Assembly (NCBI GenBank): GCA_003105015.1 | Contig: PQAF01000047.1 | Location: forward strand, 17,019-81,018 | Source of the DNA: Rhodocyclales bacterium | GTDB lineage: Bacteria; Pseudomonadota; Gammaproteobacteria; Burkholderiales; Rhodocyclaceae | Length of the DNA stretch: 64,000 nt | Direction of reading: 5' to 3' | Part shown: piece after piece, positions 16,663-26,049 of the stretch | How the letters are laid out: each line of letters starts with the position of its first letter | Position numbering within the stretch: position 1 is the first letter of the stretch | Translations under genes and position numbers: made by a program | The notes under the pieces: model-generated | What the model was told of the DNA's origin: nothing | Databases searched by the model: none | Seen by the model: only the letters and a program-made list of their open reading frames with translations

Positions 16663-17612
16663 GACTGGGTCTCCAGCAGCAGGCGCACCAGCAGCCCCAG
16701 CACGGCGAAGAGGAAGGCGGTGCCGAGGAACTCGGGGGCGCGGAAGATGCGCACCTTGGCATTGATGGTCTCGATGACGGCCAGCAGCGCGCCGCCGATG
16801 GCGAGCTTGGCCACCAGCACCGGGATCGCCAGCAGCAGGCCGGCCACGCTGTTGCCCTCGGCGATGCCCCAGGGGAAGAACAGCGCCAGGCCGAGGCAGG
16901 AATAGGCGTAGAGCTTGAGGCTGGCCGCCCATTCGATCAGCGCCAGGTGGCGGCCGGAGTACTCGAGGATCATCGCCTCGTGGATCATGGTCAGCTCGAG
17001 GTGGGTCGCCGGGTTGTCCACCGGCACGCGCGCGTTCTCGGCGAAGGAGACGAAGGTGAAGGCGATGCCGGCGAAGGCCAGGCTCGGGTAGATGATGAAG
17101 TCGCGGTGCGCCAGGGTCTCGACGATGGTGGCGACCGAGGTCGACTGGGAGATCATCGCCGTGGTGAAGATCACCATCAGCAGGGCCGGCTCGGCGAGGA
17201 AGCCGACGAGCATCTCGCGCCGCCCGCCGAGGGTACCGAAGGCGGTACCGACATCCATCGCCGCCAGCGAAATGAAAATGCGCGCCAGGCCGAAGACGCC
17301 GACCAGCGCGATGGTATCGGCGGCCGGCGCGAAGGGCAGGTCGGTCGACAGCGTCGGGATGATGGCGCAGGCCAGCACCATGCAGCCGAACACCACGAAG
17401 GGCGCGAAGCGGAACAGCGGCGAGGCGCCGTGGGCCAGCACCACGTCCTTGAGGAACAGCTTGTGCAGCATGTAGTAGGGCTGCAGCAGGGGCGGCGCCG
17501 AGCGGTTCTGCAGCCAGGCGCGGCACTGGTTCACCCAGCCGGTGAGCAGCGGCGCCAGCAGCAGCGCGAGCGCGATGGCGAACAATTGGCCGAGAAATCC
17601 GAAGATGTTCAT
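16659..17612 (-). CDS. Ehr complex NuoH-like subunit (HyfC-like)
   Basis: A 317-residue membrane protein homologous to HyfC/HycD and complex I NuoH, the joint between the peripheral arm and the proton-pumping subunits. Recognisable blocks are PYYMLHKLFLKD near residue 45, the SFAENARVPVDNPATHLELTMIHEAM loop (~198-215; the E-x-A-R-x-P-x-D signature) and an acidic end of the following helix. The ATG overlaps the stop of the upstream HyfB-like gene by 4 bp. Confidence 0.9.
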   Translation of the reverse strand: MNIFGFLGQLFAIALALLLAPLLTGWVNQCRAWLQNRSAPPLLQPYYMLHKLFLKDVVLAHGASPLFRFAPFVVFGCMVLACAIIPTLSTDLPFAPAADTIALVGVFGLARIFISLAAMDVGTAFGTLGGRREMLVGFLAEPALLMVIFTTAMISQSTSVATIVETLAHRDFIIYPSLAFAGIAFTFVSFAENARVPVDNPATHLELTMIHEAMILEYSGRHLALIEWAASLKLYAYSCLGLALFFPWGIAEGNSVAGLLLAIPVLVAKLAIGGALLAVIETINAKVRIFRAPEFLGTAFLFAVLGLLVRLLLETQS

Positions 17613-19618
17613 GGCCGCGCCACCAGCAGCAGGATGATCAGCGTGAGGAAGCTGTAGAGCAGATAGATGGCGATGCGCCCGCCCTGCAGCCGGATGATCA
17701 GCCGCGACACCCATTCGGCCGCGCGCGCCAGCGGCAGATAGAGCCAGTGCCAGAAGTGGTCCTCCACCTTCACGCTGTAATACGGCTTCTCGTCGCGGAT
17801 GGTCGGGAAATGCCGCTCCATGCGGAACATCGGCTCGAAAATGCGGCGGATCGGCTGGCTGAAGCCCTCGGCGGTGTCCTGGGCGCGCGGCCCCTGGAAG
17901 ACGTAGCCGCAGTCCCAGGCCGGCGACCGGCGCAGGCGGCCGTGGTAGAGGCGGTGCACCAGCTGGCGGCCGAGCAGCACCGCCGCCGCGATCACGGCGA
18001 GGAATACCAGCGGGGCATAGCTCGCCCGGTCGGGCGAGATCGGCGCCAGCAGCCACCAGCCGTGCTCGCGCACCTTGTCGGCGAGCCCGGTGCCGAGCAG
18101 TTGCCGCGTGGCGGCGTCGATGACGGAAATCACGGCGGTCGGCAGCACGCCCAGCGCCAGGGTCAGGCCGGCCAGCCAGAGCAGGCCGGCGCGCTCCCAC
18201 GGACCGGCGTCGTGCGCGTCCTTGAGCGCCTCCTCGCGCATCTGGCCGAGGAAGATGATGCCGTAGAACTTGACCATGGCAAAGCCGGCCAGCGCCGCCA
18301 CCAGCGCCACCACGGCGGCGGCCACCGGCACCACCATGTTGAGCCAGGGATGCGGCAGGCCGGGCGAGAACAGGAAGCTCTGCAGCAGCAGCCACTCCGA
18401 GACGAAGCCCGACAGCGGCGGCAGCCCGGCGCTGGCGATGACGCCGGCCAGCGCCAGCCAGGCCACCCAGGGCATGCGGTGGATGAGGCCGCCGAGCTTG
18501 CCGAGGCTGCGCTCCTTCGTCGCGTGCAGCACCGATCCGGTGCACAGGAACAGCAGGCTCTTGAAGCCGGCATGCGCCAGGCAATGGTAGAGCAGCGCCG
18601 TCATGGACAGCGCCGCCAGCGCCTCCATGCGGTAGGCATGGAAGATCAAAGTCAGTCCCAGCGCCACGGCGAGCAGGCCGATGTTCTCGATCGAGGAATA
18701 CGCCAGCAGGCGCTTCATGTCGCTCTGCACCGTGCTGTAGAGCACGCCGAAGACGGCGGTGGCGAGGCCGACGCTCATCGCCACCACGCCCCACCACCAG
18801 AGCGGCTCGCCGAGCAGATCGAAGGAGACGCGCAGCAGGCCGTAGATGGCGGTCTTCAGCATGACGCCGCTCATCATCGCCGACACCGGCGAGGGTGCCG
18901 CCGGGTGGGCTTCCGGCAGCCAGACGTGCACCGGCAGCAGGCCGGCCTTGGCGCCGAAGCCGGCGAGCGCCAGCAGGAAGGCCGCCGACGCCCAGAAGGG
19001 CGACAGCGCCTGCGCGCGCATGCCGGCGAAGCTGTAGTCGCCGCTGCCTGCGGTCATGACGCCGAAGGAAAGCAGGATGGCGATGGCGCCGATGTGGGCG
19101 ATCAGCAGGTAGAGGTAGCCGGCGCGGCGGATCTCGGCGTGGCGGTGGTCGGTGGTGACGAGGAAGAACGAGGACAGCGCCATGCCCTCCCAGGCCACCA
19201 TGAAGGCGTAGGCGTCGTCGGCGAGCAGCACCAGCAGCATGCTGGCGAGGAAGAAATGGTACTGCAGGCACATCAGGCCCGGCGCCGCGCCCTCGCCCTT
19301 CCGGAAATAGCCGGCGGCGAAGACCGAGATGCCCGCCGCGGCGAAGCCCAGCAGCAGCACGAAGACGGCGGCGAGGTTGTCGAGGCGCAGGTGGAAAGGC
19401 AGGTCGGGCAGGCCGATCGCCAGCACGGCGGTCTCGGCGCCGCTACCGAGGAAGCGCAGGGAAGTCAGTCCCGCCAGCACGCCGACCGCGGCACCGAGCG
19501 GGAACAGGATCTTGCTGATGAAATGCAGGTTGCGCGGCGCCGCCAGCCCGGCGAGCCCGATCGCCAGCCAGGCGCAGGCGGCGATGAGCAGGACGTCGAT
19601 GGGGAGCAGGGCTGGCAT
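17609..19618 (-). CDS. Ehr complex NuoL-like subunit (HyfB-like)
   Basis: A 669-residue polytopic protein, first gene of the complex operon. It contains the antiporter-like core (MVAWEGMALSSFFLVTTDHR; GFGAKAGLLPVHVWLPEAHPAAPSPVSAMMSGVM; SSIENIGLLAVALG) and the long C-terminal extension typical of HyfB/HycC. The extension includes a cytoplasmic stretch with the CGYVFQGPRAQDTAEGFSQPIRRIF motif, then a final helix. Two GGGACTGACTTT-type motifs lie in its reading frame. The operon lacks the HyfA/HyfH ferredoxin-like subunits, so its electron donor must come from elsewhere. Confidence 0.9.
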   Translation of the reverse strand: MPALLPIDVLLIAACAWLAIGLAGLAAPRNLHFISKILFPLGAAVGVLAGLTSLRFLGSGAETAVLAIGLPDLPFHLRLDNLAAVFVLLLGFAAAGISVFAAGYFRKGEGAAPGLMCLQYHFFLASMLLVLLADDAYAFMVAWEGMALSSFFLVTTDHRHAEIRRAGYLYLLIAHIGAIAILLSFGVMTAGSGDYSFAGMRAQALSPFWASAAFLLALAGFGAKAGLLPVHVWLPEAHPAAPSPVSAMMSGVMLKTAIYGLLRVSFDLLGEPLWWWGVVAMSVGLATAVFGVLYSTVQSDMKRLLAYSSIENIGLLAVALGLTLIFHAYRMEALAALSMTALLYHCLAHAGFKSLLFLCTGSVLHATKERSLGKLGGLIHRMPWVAWLALAGVIASAGLPPLSGFVSEWLLLQSFLFSPGLPHPWLNMVVPVAAAVVALVAALAGFAMVKFYGIIFLGQMREEALKDAHDAGPWERAGLLWLAGLTLALGVLPTAVISVIDAATRQLLGTGLADKVREHGWWLLAPISPDRASYAPLVFLAVIAAAVLLGRQLVHRLYHGRLRRSPAWDCGYVFQGPRAQDTAEGFSQPIRRIFEPMFRMERHFPTIRDEKPYYSVKVEDHFWHWLYLPLARAAEWVSRLIIRLQGGRIAIYLLYSFLTLIILLLVARP

Positions 19619-19686
19619 GGCAACGGCACTATCTTAACAAATGCCGCGATGCGGCGGACGGCAAAGCCCCATGCGCGATGACGGTA

Positions 19687-21795
19687 TCATTTCTGCGGCA
19701 GCAGGCAGAAGGCGCCCTCGATGCCCTGTGCCTCGACTTCGGCACTGATCGTCTCCAGCGCCCGGTCGGCGGTGATGTGGAAATGATGCTCGCCGATCGC
19801 CTCGTACAGTCCGGTGGCGCGCATCACGTCGAGGACCTGCTTCTTCAGGCCCGAGAACACCATCGTCACGCCGTTGCTGCGCAGCCGCTCGACCAGGTGG
19901 TGCACGACCTCCTCGCCGGAGGCGTCGAGCTCGTTGATGCCCTCGCCCACCACCAGCAGCCAGCGCGCCTTCGGATTGGCGGCGACGGCCTCGAGGATGG
20001 CATCCTCGAAGAAGGCGACGTTGGCGAAATACAGGCGGCCGTCGAAGCGCACCGCCGTGACGACCTCGGAGGCCGGCAGCGCGTGCAGCTTCGCATCGCG
20101 CAGGGTGCCGTCCGGGTGGCGGCCGAGGATGGCGACGCGCGGCGTCATGGTCCGATACAGATACAGGCCGATCGCCAGGCCGGCGCCGACGAGGATGCCG
20201 TTGTCGAGGTGGGGTGCCGCGGCCAGCGTGGCGACGAAGGTGACGATGGCGGCCGCGCCGTCGTGGCGGCTGGCCTGCCAGGCGTGCTTCACCGCGCCGA
20301 AGTTCACCAGCCCGGCCACCGCCATGATGATCACCGCCGCCAGCACCGCCTGCGGCAGGTGGTAGAGCAGCGGCGTGAGGAACAGCAGCGTGAGCAGCAC
20401 GAACAGCCCGGTGAATACCGAGGACATGCCGGTGACCGCGCCGGCATTGATGTTCACGGCGGAGCGCGAGAACGAGCCGGAGACGGGGAAGGCCTGGGTC
20501 AGCGCGCCGACGACGTTCGACAGTCCCTGTCCGATCAGCTCCTGGTTCGGGTCGATCTTCTGTTTGGTGCGCGCGGCGATGGCCTTGGCGATGGAGATCG
20601 CCTCCATGAAGCCGACCAGCGAGATGACGATGGCGGCCGAGAGCAGGCTGCCGATCATGTCCCAGGAGATCTTCGGCAGGCCGACGGAAGGCAGCCCCTC
20701 GGGCACCGTCCCCACCACTTCGCCGCCGCCGACCAGCCGGAACTCGTCCGTGCCGGCGCGGGCGATGCGCCAGCGGCGGCCGTCGGACTGCTCGCCCGGC
20801 GGCACCCTGCCCTCGGCATACAGCCGGTCGGGCCGGCCGTCGGCGCCGGCCACGCGCTCGAAGACGATGCTGCGGATGGCGCGGTTGCGGCCGCGGTTCT
20901 CGTTCTCGCGGTCCTGCAGCTGCAGCTTGAGCAGTTCGATTTCGTAGTGCAGCGTCGCCGTCTCGTGGCCGAGCTCGCCGTGCTCCTTCTGCAGTTTCTT
21001 CAACTGCGCCGATTTGGTGCCGATCAGGCCGCTCAGCTCGTCGATGCGCCGGGCGGTGCGGGCATGTTCGGCGAGCAGCGCCCGGGCTTCGGCGTCGACG
21101 ACGTTGTCGATGCGGCCCGCGGCGTTGCGCTCGAAGCCGATCGACCAGCTGATCGTGGTGGTGAGCGCCACCGCGATCAGCACACCCGGCATCTTCGGCG
21201 CCCAGCGGCGCAGCGACCACATGATGGCGATGGCGGCGGCACCCATGGCCAGCGTCGGCAGATGGGTGTCGCCGGCCTGCAGGACGACGCCCCAGATGTC
21301 CTGGATGAAATGCTCGGAACGGCCCATCGGCACGCCGATCAGCTTGTTGATCTGCGACAGCCCGATGATGATCGCCGCGGCATTGGTGAAGCCGACAATG
21401 ACCGGATGCGACAGGAAATTCACCACCACGCCGAGCTTGAAGGCGCCGAGCGCCAGCTGGAACAGGCCGACCATCAGCGCCAGCATGATCGCCAGCGCGA
21501 TGAACTGGGCAGAGCCCGGCGCCGCCAGCGGCGCCAGCGTCGACGCCGTCAGCAGCGACACCACCGCCACCGGGCCGGTGCCGAGCTGGTTCGACGAGCC
21601 CCACAGCGCCGCCACCATCACCGGCAGGAAGGCGGCGTAGAGGCCGTAGTAGGCCGGCATGCCGGCGAGCTGGGCGTAGGCCATCGACTGCGGCACCAGC
21701 ACCAGCGCCACGGTCAGGCCGGCGACGAAGTCGGCGCGCAGCTTGTCGCCGCCGTACGGCAACCAGCGCAGGAAGGGGAAGAGGCGCGTGAGCAC
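19687..21795 (-). CDS. SulP-family anion permease with coiled-coil insertion and STAS domain
   Basis: A 702-residue transporter. The SulP core is clear: residues ~15-80 carry ADFVAGLTVALVLVPQSMAYAQLAGMPAYYGLYA, and ~420-450 carry LIGQGLSNVVGALTQAFPVSGSFSRSAVN. A C-terminal STAS domain follows (~575-690). Between the first and second parts of the membrane domain, at about residues 225-365, lies an unusual soluble insert. It begins with ~70 residues of heptad-like, highly charged coiled coil (RTARRIDELSGLIGTKSAQL and on) and ends in a small strand-rich segment. Ordinary SulP proteins have only a short loop there. The substrate is probably sulfate or bicarbonate. It lies 6 bp from the SLC13 gene upstream, so the two are co-transcribed. 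Confidence 0.88.
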   Translation of the reverse strand: MLTRLFPFLRWLPYGGDKLRADFVAGLTVALVLVPQSMAYAQLAGMPAYYGLYAAFLPVMVAALWGSSNQLGTGPVAVVSLLTASTLAPLAAPGSAQFIALAIMLALMVGLFQLALGAFKLGVVVNFLSHPVIVGFTNAAAIIIGLSQINKLIGVPMGRSEHFIQDIWGVVLQAGDTHLPTLAMGAAAIAIMWSLRRWAPKMPGVLIAVALTTTISWSIGFERNAAGRIDNVVDAEARALLAEHARTARRIDELSGLIGTKSAQLKKLQKEHGELGHETATLHYEIELLKLQLQDRENENRGRNRAIRSIVFERVAGADGRPDRLYAEGRVPPGEQSDGRRWRIARAGTDEFRLVGGGEVVGTVPEGLPSVGLPKISWDMIGSLLSAAIVISLVGFMEAISIAKAIAARTKQKIDPNQELIGQGLSNVVGALTQAFPVSGSFSRSAVNINAGAVTGMSSVFTGLFVLLTLLFLTPLLYHLPQAVLAAVIIMAVAGLVNFGAVKHAWQASRHDGAAAIVTFVATLAAAPHLDNGILVGAGLAIGLYLYRTMTPRVAILGRHPDGTLRDAKLHALPASEVVTAVRFDGRLYFANVAFFEDAILEAVAANPKARWLLVVGEGINELDASGEEVVHHLVERLRSNGVTMVFSGLKKQVLDVMRATGLYEAIGEHHFHITADRALETISAEVEAQGIEGAFCLLPQK

Positions 21796-21801
21796 GCGCG
21801 G

Positions 21802-23757
21802 TCAGAAGACGATGTTCAGCATGATCATCAGCACCGTGATGAAGAGCAGCGTCATGATGCCGCCGGCGCGCATGAAGTCGGCGACGCGGTAGCCGGCGGG
21901 CCCCATGATGAGGGCATTGACCTGGTGCGTCGGCAGGAAGAAGGAGTTGGAGGTCGCCAGCGCCACGGTCAGCGCGAAAACCGCCGGGTTGGCGCCGGCG
22001 CCGATGGCGATGTTGACGGCGAGCGGCACCAGCAGCACGGTGGCGCCGACGTTGGACATCACCAGCGTGAAGAACGTCGCCAGCACGGCGATGGCGAGCT
22101 GCAGCACCCAGGTCGGCGTGCCGCCGAGCATCGACAGCGTCTGCTGCGCGATCCACGCGGCGGTGCCGCTGGTCTCCACGGCGAGGCCGAGCGGAATCAG
22201 GCTCGCCAGCAGGAACACCGACTTCCAGCTCACCGCCTGGTAGGCCTCCTCGATGCGCAGCACGCCGGTGAGGATCATGCCGATGGCGCCGGTCATCAGG
22301 GCGATCGACAGGCGCACGTCGGTGAACAGGATCAGGAACAGGGCGACGGCGAAGAAGGCCAGCGCCGGCCTGACCTTGTGCGGACGCAGCTCCTCGTGCG
22401 GATACTCGGTGGTGAGGACGACGAAGTTGCGGTTCGACTCGAGCCGCGCCAGCCCGTCCCAGGTGGTATGCACGACGAGGGCGTCGCCCGCCTGCAGCGG
22501 CATGTCGCGGATGCCGTCGCCTTCGCGCAGGGTCCGGCCGGCGCGGTGCAGGGCCACCATGGCGAGGCCGTAGGTCTTGCGCAGCCAGACGTCGCGGGCG
22601 CTCTTGCCGATCAGCTCCGAGCCGGGCGGGATCACCACCTCGGCGAGGCCGGCCCTGGCGGCGGAGAGCGCTTCCGTGAAGGTCAGCAGGTCGTCGCGCA
22701 GTTCGAGGCCGTTGGCGTCGACGAAGGCGCGCAGCCGCTCCGGCGCGCCGAGGATGCCGAGCACGGTGCCGGCGCCGATGCCGACCTCGCGCGACAGGCC
22801 GCCGGGCCCGACGCGCGTCTCCTCGCCGGTCTGCGCCGCGATCACGCGCAGGCGGCCGCTGCGCTCGATGTCGTCGAGCGTCTTGTCCACCAGCGGGCTG
22901 CCGGCCGGCACCACCACCTCGAACAGGCCGTAGTCGAGGCCGTACAGCCGCTGGAAATATTCCATGGTGTTGGTGGCCTGGGTGATCGTCTCGTGGCCGC
23001 CGCCGGGCAGCACGAAGCGGCCGGCGAGGACGAAGTAGGCGATGCCGCTTCCCAGCAGGGCGAGGCCGATCGGCGTCACGGTGAACAGCGACCAGGTCTG
23101 CATCTGGTGCTCGGCCGGCAGCGCCTTGTTGGAGGTGAGGATGAGGTCGTTGAGCAGGATCAGCGGACTGGAGCCGACCATGGTGATGGTGCCGCCGAGG
23201 ATGGCGCAGAAGCCCATCGGCATCAGCAGGCGCGACATCGGCAGGCCGGTGCGCGCGGAAATGCGGGAGACCACCGGCAGGAACAGCGCCGCCGCGCCGA
23301 CGTTCTGCATGAAGCTGGAGATGAAGCCGACCGTGCCGGAGATGGCCGGGATGACGCGCGCCTCGGTGCGGCCGGCGACTTTCAGGATGGTGCCGGCCAG
23401 CCGGCCCATGAGGCCGGTCTTGTCGAGGCCGGCGCCGATGATCATGACGGCGATGATCGAGATGACGGCGTTGCTGGAGAAGCCGCGGAACAGTTCCGAG
23501 GACGGCACCAGCGGCTGCGCCAGGCCGAGCGGGCCGCTGAAGGCGCTGACCAGGCCCAGCAGCACCATGACGCTCACCGCCGCCACGTCGACGCCGACGA
23601 CCTCGAAGGCGAAGAGGAAGACGGTCAGCAGCAGGATGGCGAAGACGACGGCGATCTCCCGGCTCGGCACCACGGCGGCGACGCCGGCCGCGGCCACGGC
23701 GAAGAGCACGGCAGCCACCACGGTCCTGGCCGGGCTCGAGGCGGATTTATCGCTCAT
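21802..23757 (-). CDS. SLC13/DASS-family permease with two TrkA-C domains
   Basis: A 651-residue membrane protein of the CitMHS/SLC13 type. It has N-terminal helices, the VGFISSFMQNVGAAALFLPV and LLMPMGFCAILGGTITMVGSSPLILLNDL signatures, and the mirrored C-terminal GATVLLVPLAVNIAIGAGANP...TSNSFFLPTHQVNALIMGP motifs. In the middle (residues ~260-440) lie two RCK_C/TrkA-C ligand-binding domains (VVPAGSPLVDKTL..., VIPPGSELIGKSARDVWLRKTYG). This layout is typical of bacterial sulfate- or dicarboxylate-linked SLC13 proteins. It is the first gene of a two-gene operon with the SulP permease. A TTAACG-type tandem box lies 68-84 bp upstream of its start. Confidence 0.88.
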   Translation of the reverse strand: MSDKSASSPARTVVAAVLFAVAAAGVAAVVPSREIAVVFAILLLTVFLFAFEVVGVDVAAVSVMVLLGLVSAFSGPLGLAQPLVPSSELFRGFSSNAVISIIAVMIIGAGLDKTGLMGRLAGTILKVAGRTEARVIPAISGTVGFISSFMQNVGAAALFLPVVSRISARTGLPMSRLLMPMGFCAILGGTITMVGSSPLILLNDLILTSNKALPAEHQMQTWSLFTVTPIGLALLGSGIAYFVLAGRFVLPGGGHETITQATNTMEYFQRLYGLDYGLFEVVVPAGSPLVDKTLDDIERSGRLRVIAAQTGEETRVGPGGLSREVGIGAGTVLGILGAPERLRAFVDANGLELRDDLLTFTEALSAARAGLAEVVIPPGSELIGKSARDVWLRKTYGLAMVALHRAGRTLREGDGIRDMPLQAGDALVVHTTWDGLARLESNRNFVVLTTEYPHEELRPHKVRPALAFFAVALFLILFTDVRLSIALMTGAIGMILTGVLRIEEAYQAVSWKSVFLLASLIPLGLAVETSGTAAWIAQQTLSMLGGTPTWVLQLAIAVLATFFTLVMSNVGATVLLVPLAVNIAIGAGANPAVFALTVALATSNSFFLPTHQVNALIMGPAGYRVADFMRAGGIMTLLFITVLMIMLNIVF

Positions 23758-23824
23758 TTATTTTGGCTCGAAAGGTTGTATCGGAGGGAGGGCTGTCGGC
23801 GCCTGGCGCTCGCTTCGCCTCTAT

Positions 23825-23841
23825 TTAACGTTCCCTTAACG
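23825..23841 (+). promoter_or_regulatory. Tandem TTAACG-N5-TTAACG box (candidate response-regulator site)
   Basis: Two TTAACG hexamers start 11 bp apart, between the divergent SLC13 gene and the two-component operon. An 11-bp-spaced direct hexamer repeat is the usual footprint of OmpR/PhoB-type regulators of the PmrA/QseB/TctD class. Matching boxes occur at 25902-25918 and 50071-50087. The regulator encoded immediately downstream is the natural candidate. Confidence 0.55.
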
Positions 23842-23957
23842 TAGCCTGCGATATTAGCAGCACGCCGAAAAGCCGGTCGACGGGAATTTTTATTGGACGA
23901 TCAGGGAGCCGAATTCGGGTTCGCCCCGCGCCCGGGCGACTACGCCATAATTGCTGC

Positions 23958-24659
23958 ATGACCGCGCAGATGAAAATCCTCGTCGTCGAGGACAATCCGG
24001 ACCTCGCCGCCAACGTCGCCGACTACCTGGAGGCACGGGGCCTCGTGGTGGACGTGGCCGGCGACGGGCCGGCCGGGCTGCGCCTCGCCGCCACGCAGTC
24101 CTTCGACGCCATCCTGCTCGACCTGATCCTGCCGGGCATGGACGGCATCGCGCTGTGCCGGCGCCTGCGCGAGGACCTCGGGCACACCACGCCGATCCTC
24201 ATGCTGACGGCGCGCGACACCCTCGACGACAAGGTGATCGGCCTCGGCGCCGGCGCCGACGACTACCTCGTCAAGCCCTTCGCCATGCGCGAGGTGCTGG
24301 CGCGCATCCAGGCGCTGACCCGGCGCAGCCGCGGAACGGTGGCGCCGGGCGCCCTGCAGGTGGCGGACCTGCGCCTGGACACCGCCTCCCTGGAAGTGAC
24401 GCGCGGCGGCCGGGCGATCGCGCTGCCGCCGATTCCCCTGCGCCTGCTCGCGGTGCTGATGCGCGCCGCGCCGCGCGTCGTCGGACGCGAAGAACTGGAG
24501 CGCGCCATCTGGGGCGACGCCCCGCCCGATTCGGATGCGCTGCGCACCCACCTGCACGCGCTGCGCGCCGCCATCGACAAGCCCTTCGGCCTGCCGCTGC
24601 TGCACACGAAGCGCGGCATCGGCTGGCAGATCGCCGACCCGGATGCGCCGCAGGCATAG
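23958..24659 (+). CDS. OmpR-type response regulator
   Basis: A 233-residue regulator. The receiver domain (residues ~6-118) has the acidic pair in VVEDN, the phospho-accepting Asp at ~55 (ILLDLILPGMDG), a Thr in MLTARD and Lys in DDYLVKPF. The C-terminal winged helix is of the Trans_reg_C type, ending LLHTKRGIGWQIADPD. It most resembles the QseB/TctD subgroup. The gene overlaps the following kinase gene by 17 bp. The TTAACG box ~117 bp upstream suggests autoregulation. Confidence 0.9.
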   Translation: MTAQMKILVVEDNPDLAANVADYLEARGLVVDVAGDGPAGLRLAATQSFDAILLDLILPGMDGIALCRRLREDLGHTTPILMLTARDTLDDKVIGLGAGADDYLVKPFAMREVLARIQALTRRSRGTVAPGALQVADLRLDTASLEVTRGGRAIALPPIPLRLLAVLMRAAPRVVGREELERAIWGDAPPDSDALRTHLHALRAAIDKPFGLPLLHTKRGIGWQIADPDAPQA

Positions 24660-25905
24660 CCTTCGCATCCGCGTCTCGATTGCCTTCGCCGCGCTCGGCG
24701 CGGTGCTGAGCCTGCTCTTCGCCCTCGGCATCTGGGTCGCCGCCCACGACGTCTCGCAGCGCCTGATGGACGAGACGCTGTCGGCGGAAATGGCCGACTA
24801 CAAGGCGCGGCGCGCGCGCAACCCGGAGTCCCTGCCGCCGGCCACCGCCAGCCTGCGCGGCTACCTGGTCCAGCCGGGCACGGCGGCCGCCGGGCTGCCC
24901 GCGCCGATCGCCGACCTGCCGCCCGGCCGCCATGAATTGCTGCTCGACGGCATCCCCTACCGCGTCGCGGTCGAGGAGGTGGCCGGCGAGCGCTACGTGC
25001 TGCTGTTCGACGAGACGCGCCAGCAGCGGCGCGAGCGCCGCTTTCTCGTTTATCTGGCCGCAGGCGTCGCCTTCATCACGATCTTTGCCACCCTCGGCGG
25101 CGTCTGGCTGGCCGGCCAGGTGATCGCGCCGGTGACCGAACTCGCCGAGGCCGTCCTGCGCGCCGACCCCGACAAGCCGCCGCGCCTGGGACGCGCCGCC
25201 GATCCCGGCGACGAGATCGACCGGCTGGCGAATGCCTTCGACCATTACCTGGCGCGGCTGGCGGCCTTCGTCGAGCGCGAACGCGCGTTCGCCGCCGACG
25301 CCAGCCACGAATTGCGCACGCCCCTGGCGGTCATCCGCGGCGCCGTCGAAGTGCTCTCCGACGACCCGGGGCTGGACGAAGCCAGGCGCGAACGCATCGC
25401 CCGCATCGAGCGCGCCGCCGCGGAAATGAGCGAGCTGACCGACGCGCTGCTGCTCCTGGCGCGCGAAAGGAATGCACCGGTCGACACGCCCTGCGATGCC
25501 GGCCCGCTGGCCGCGCGCTGCGTCGAGCGCTACCGTCCGCTCGCCGCGGCGCGCGGCACGCATCTGCAACTGGAAGTGGCCGAGGCAGTCCTGCTGCCCG
25601 TGCCGCCGGCCCTGTTCGCCATCGTCGTCGCCAATCTCGTCCACAATGCCGTGGCGCATACGCGCAACGGCCGCGTCCTGGTCACGCTGGACCGGCGCCA
25701 GCTCGTCGTCGCCGACAGCGGCAGCGGCATCCCCGGCGAGGATCTCGACCGCGTCTTCGACCGCCATTTCCGCGGACCGGACAGCCTGGGGGCCGGCATC
25801 GGGCTCTCCCTCGTCAAGCGCGTCTGCGAACGCGTGGGTTGGCAGATCACGCTCGACAGCCCTCCCATGCAAGGCACGACGGCTACGCTCGGTTTCGGTT
25901 CTTAA
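24643..25905 (+). CDS. Sensor histidine kinase partner of the upstream regulator
   Basis: A 420-residue inner-membrane kinase with two membrane helices (~10-32 and ~130-155), a small periplasmic domain of about 95 residues, HAMP, HisKA with H in ASHELRTPLAVIRG (~221), and HATPase_c ending DSGSGIPGEDLDRVFDRHFR and GAGIGLSLVKRVCERVGW. The HATPase domain is compact, as in QseC/TctE-type kinases. The ATG at 24643 overlaps the regulator gene by 17 bp. The stop codon lies inside the second TTAACG box, which controls the next gene rather than this one. Confidence 0.88.
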   Translation: MRRRHSLRIRVSIAFAALGAVLSLLFALGIWVAAHDVSQRLMDETLSAEMADYKARRARNPESLPPATASLRGYLVQPGTAAAGLPAPIADLPPGRHELLLDGIPYRVAVEEVAGERYVLLFDETRQQRRERRFLVYLAAGVAFITIFATLGGVWLAGQVIAPVTELAEAVLRADPDKPPRLGRAADPGDEIDRLANAFDHYLARLAAFVERERAFAADASHELRTPLAVIRGAVEVLSDDPGLDEARRERIARIERAAAEMSELTDALLLLARERNAPVDTPCDAGPLAARCVERYRPLAAARGTHLQLEVAEAVLLPVPPALFAIVVANLVHNAVAHTRNGRVLVTLDRRQLVVADSGSGIPGEDLDRVFDRHFRGPDSLGAGIGLSLVKRVCERVGWQITLDSPPMQGTTATLGFGS

Positions 25906-25918
25906 CGCTCCCTTCACG
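25902..25918 (+). promoter_or_regulatory. Tandem TTAACG-N5-TTCACG box upstream of SulP-USP gene
   Basis: It is near-identical to the box at 23825: TTAACG, then CTCCC or TCCCT-like spacer bases, then TTCACG 11 bp from the first hexamer. It overlaps the kinase stop codon and sits about 130 bp before the SulP-STAS-USP fusion start. The same regulator probably acts on both anion-transport units. Confidence 0.5.
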
Positions 25919-26049
25919 CGCCGCCCGCTAGCATTGCCCTTGCGTTTCGCCGCCCGAACGTCTTCCGCTTCCGGAAGAATATTTAAATCTGCTAATATTC
26001 CACTTTGCCTTCGCCCTACGACCTCGACCCCCCGCCTGCGCAGACTTCG

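Noticed and set aside
19678..23844. A 1388-residue open frame on the plus strand opposite the SulP and SLC13 genes
   Set aside because: Shadow frame of the two transporter genes, without recognisable domains.
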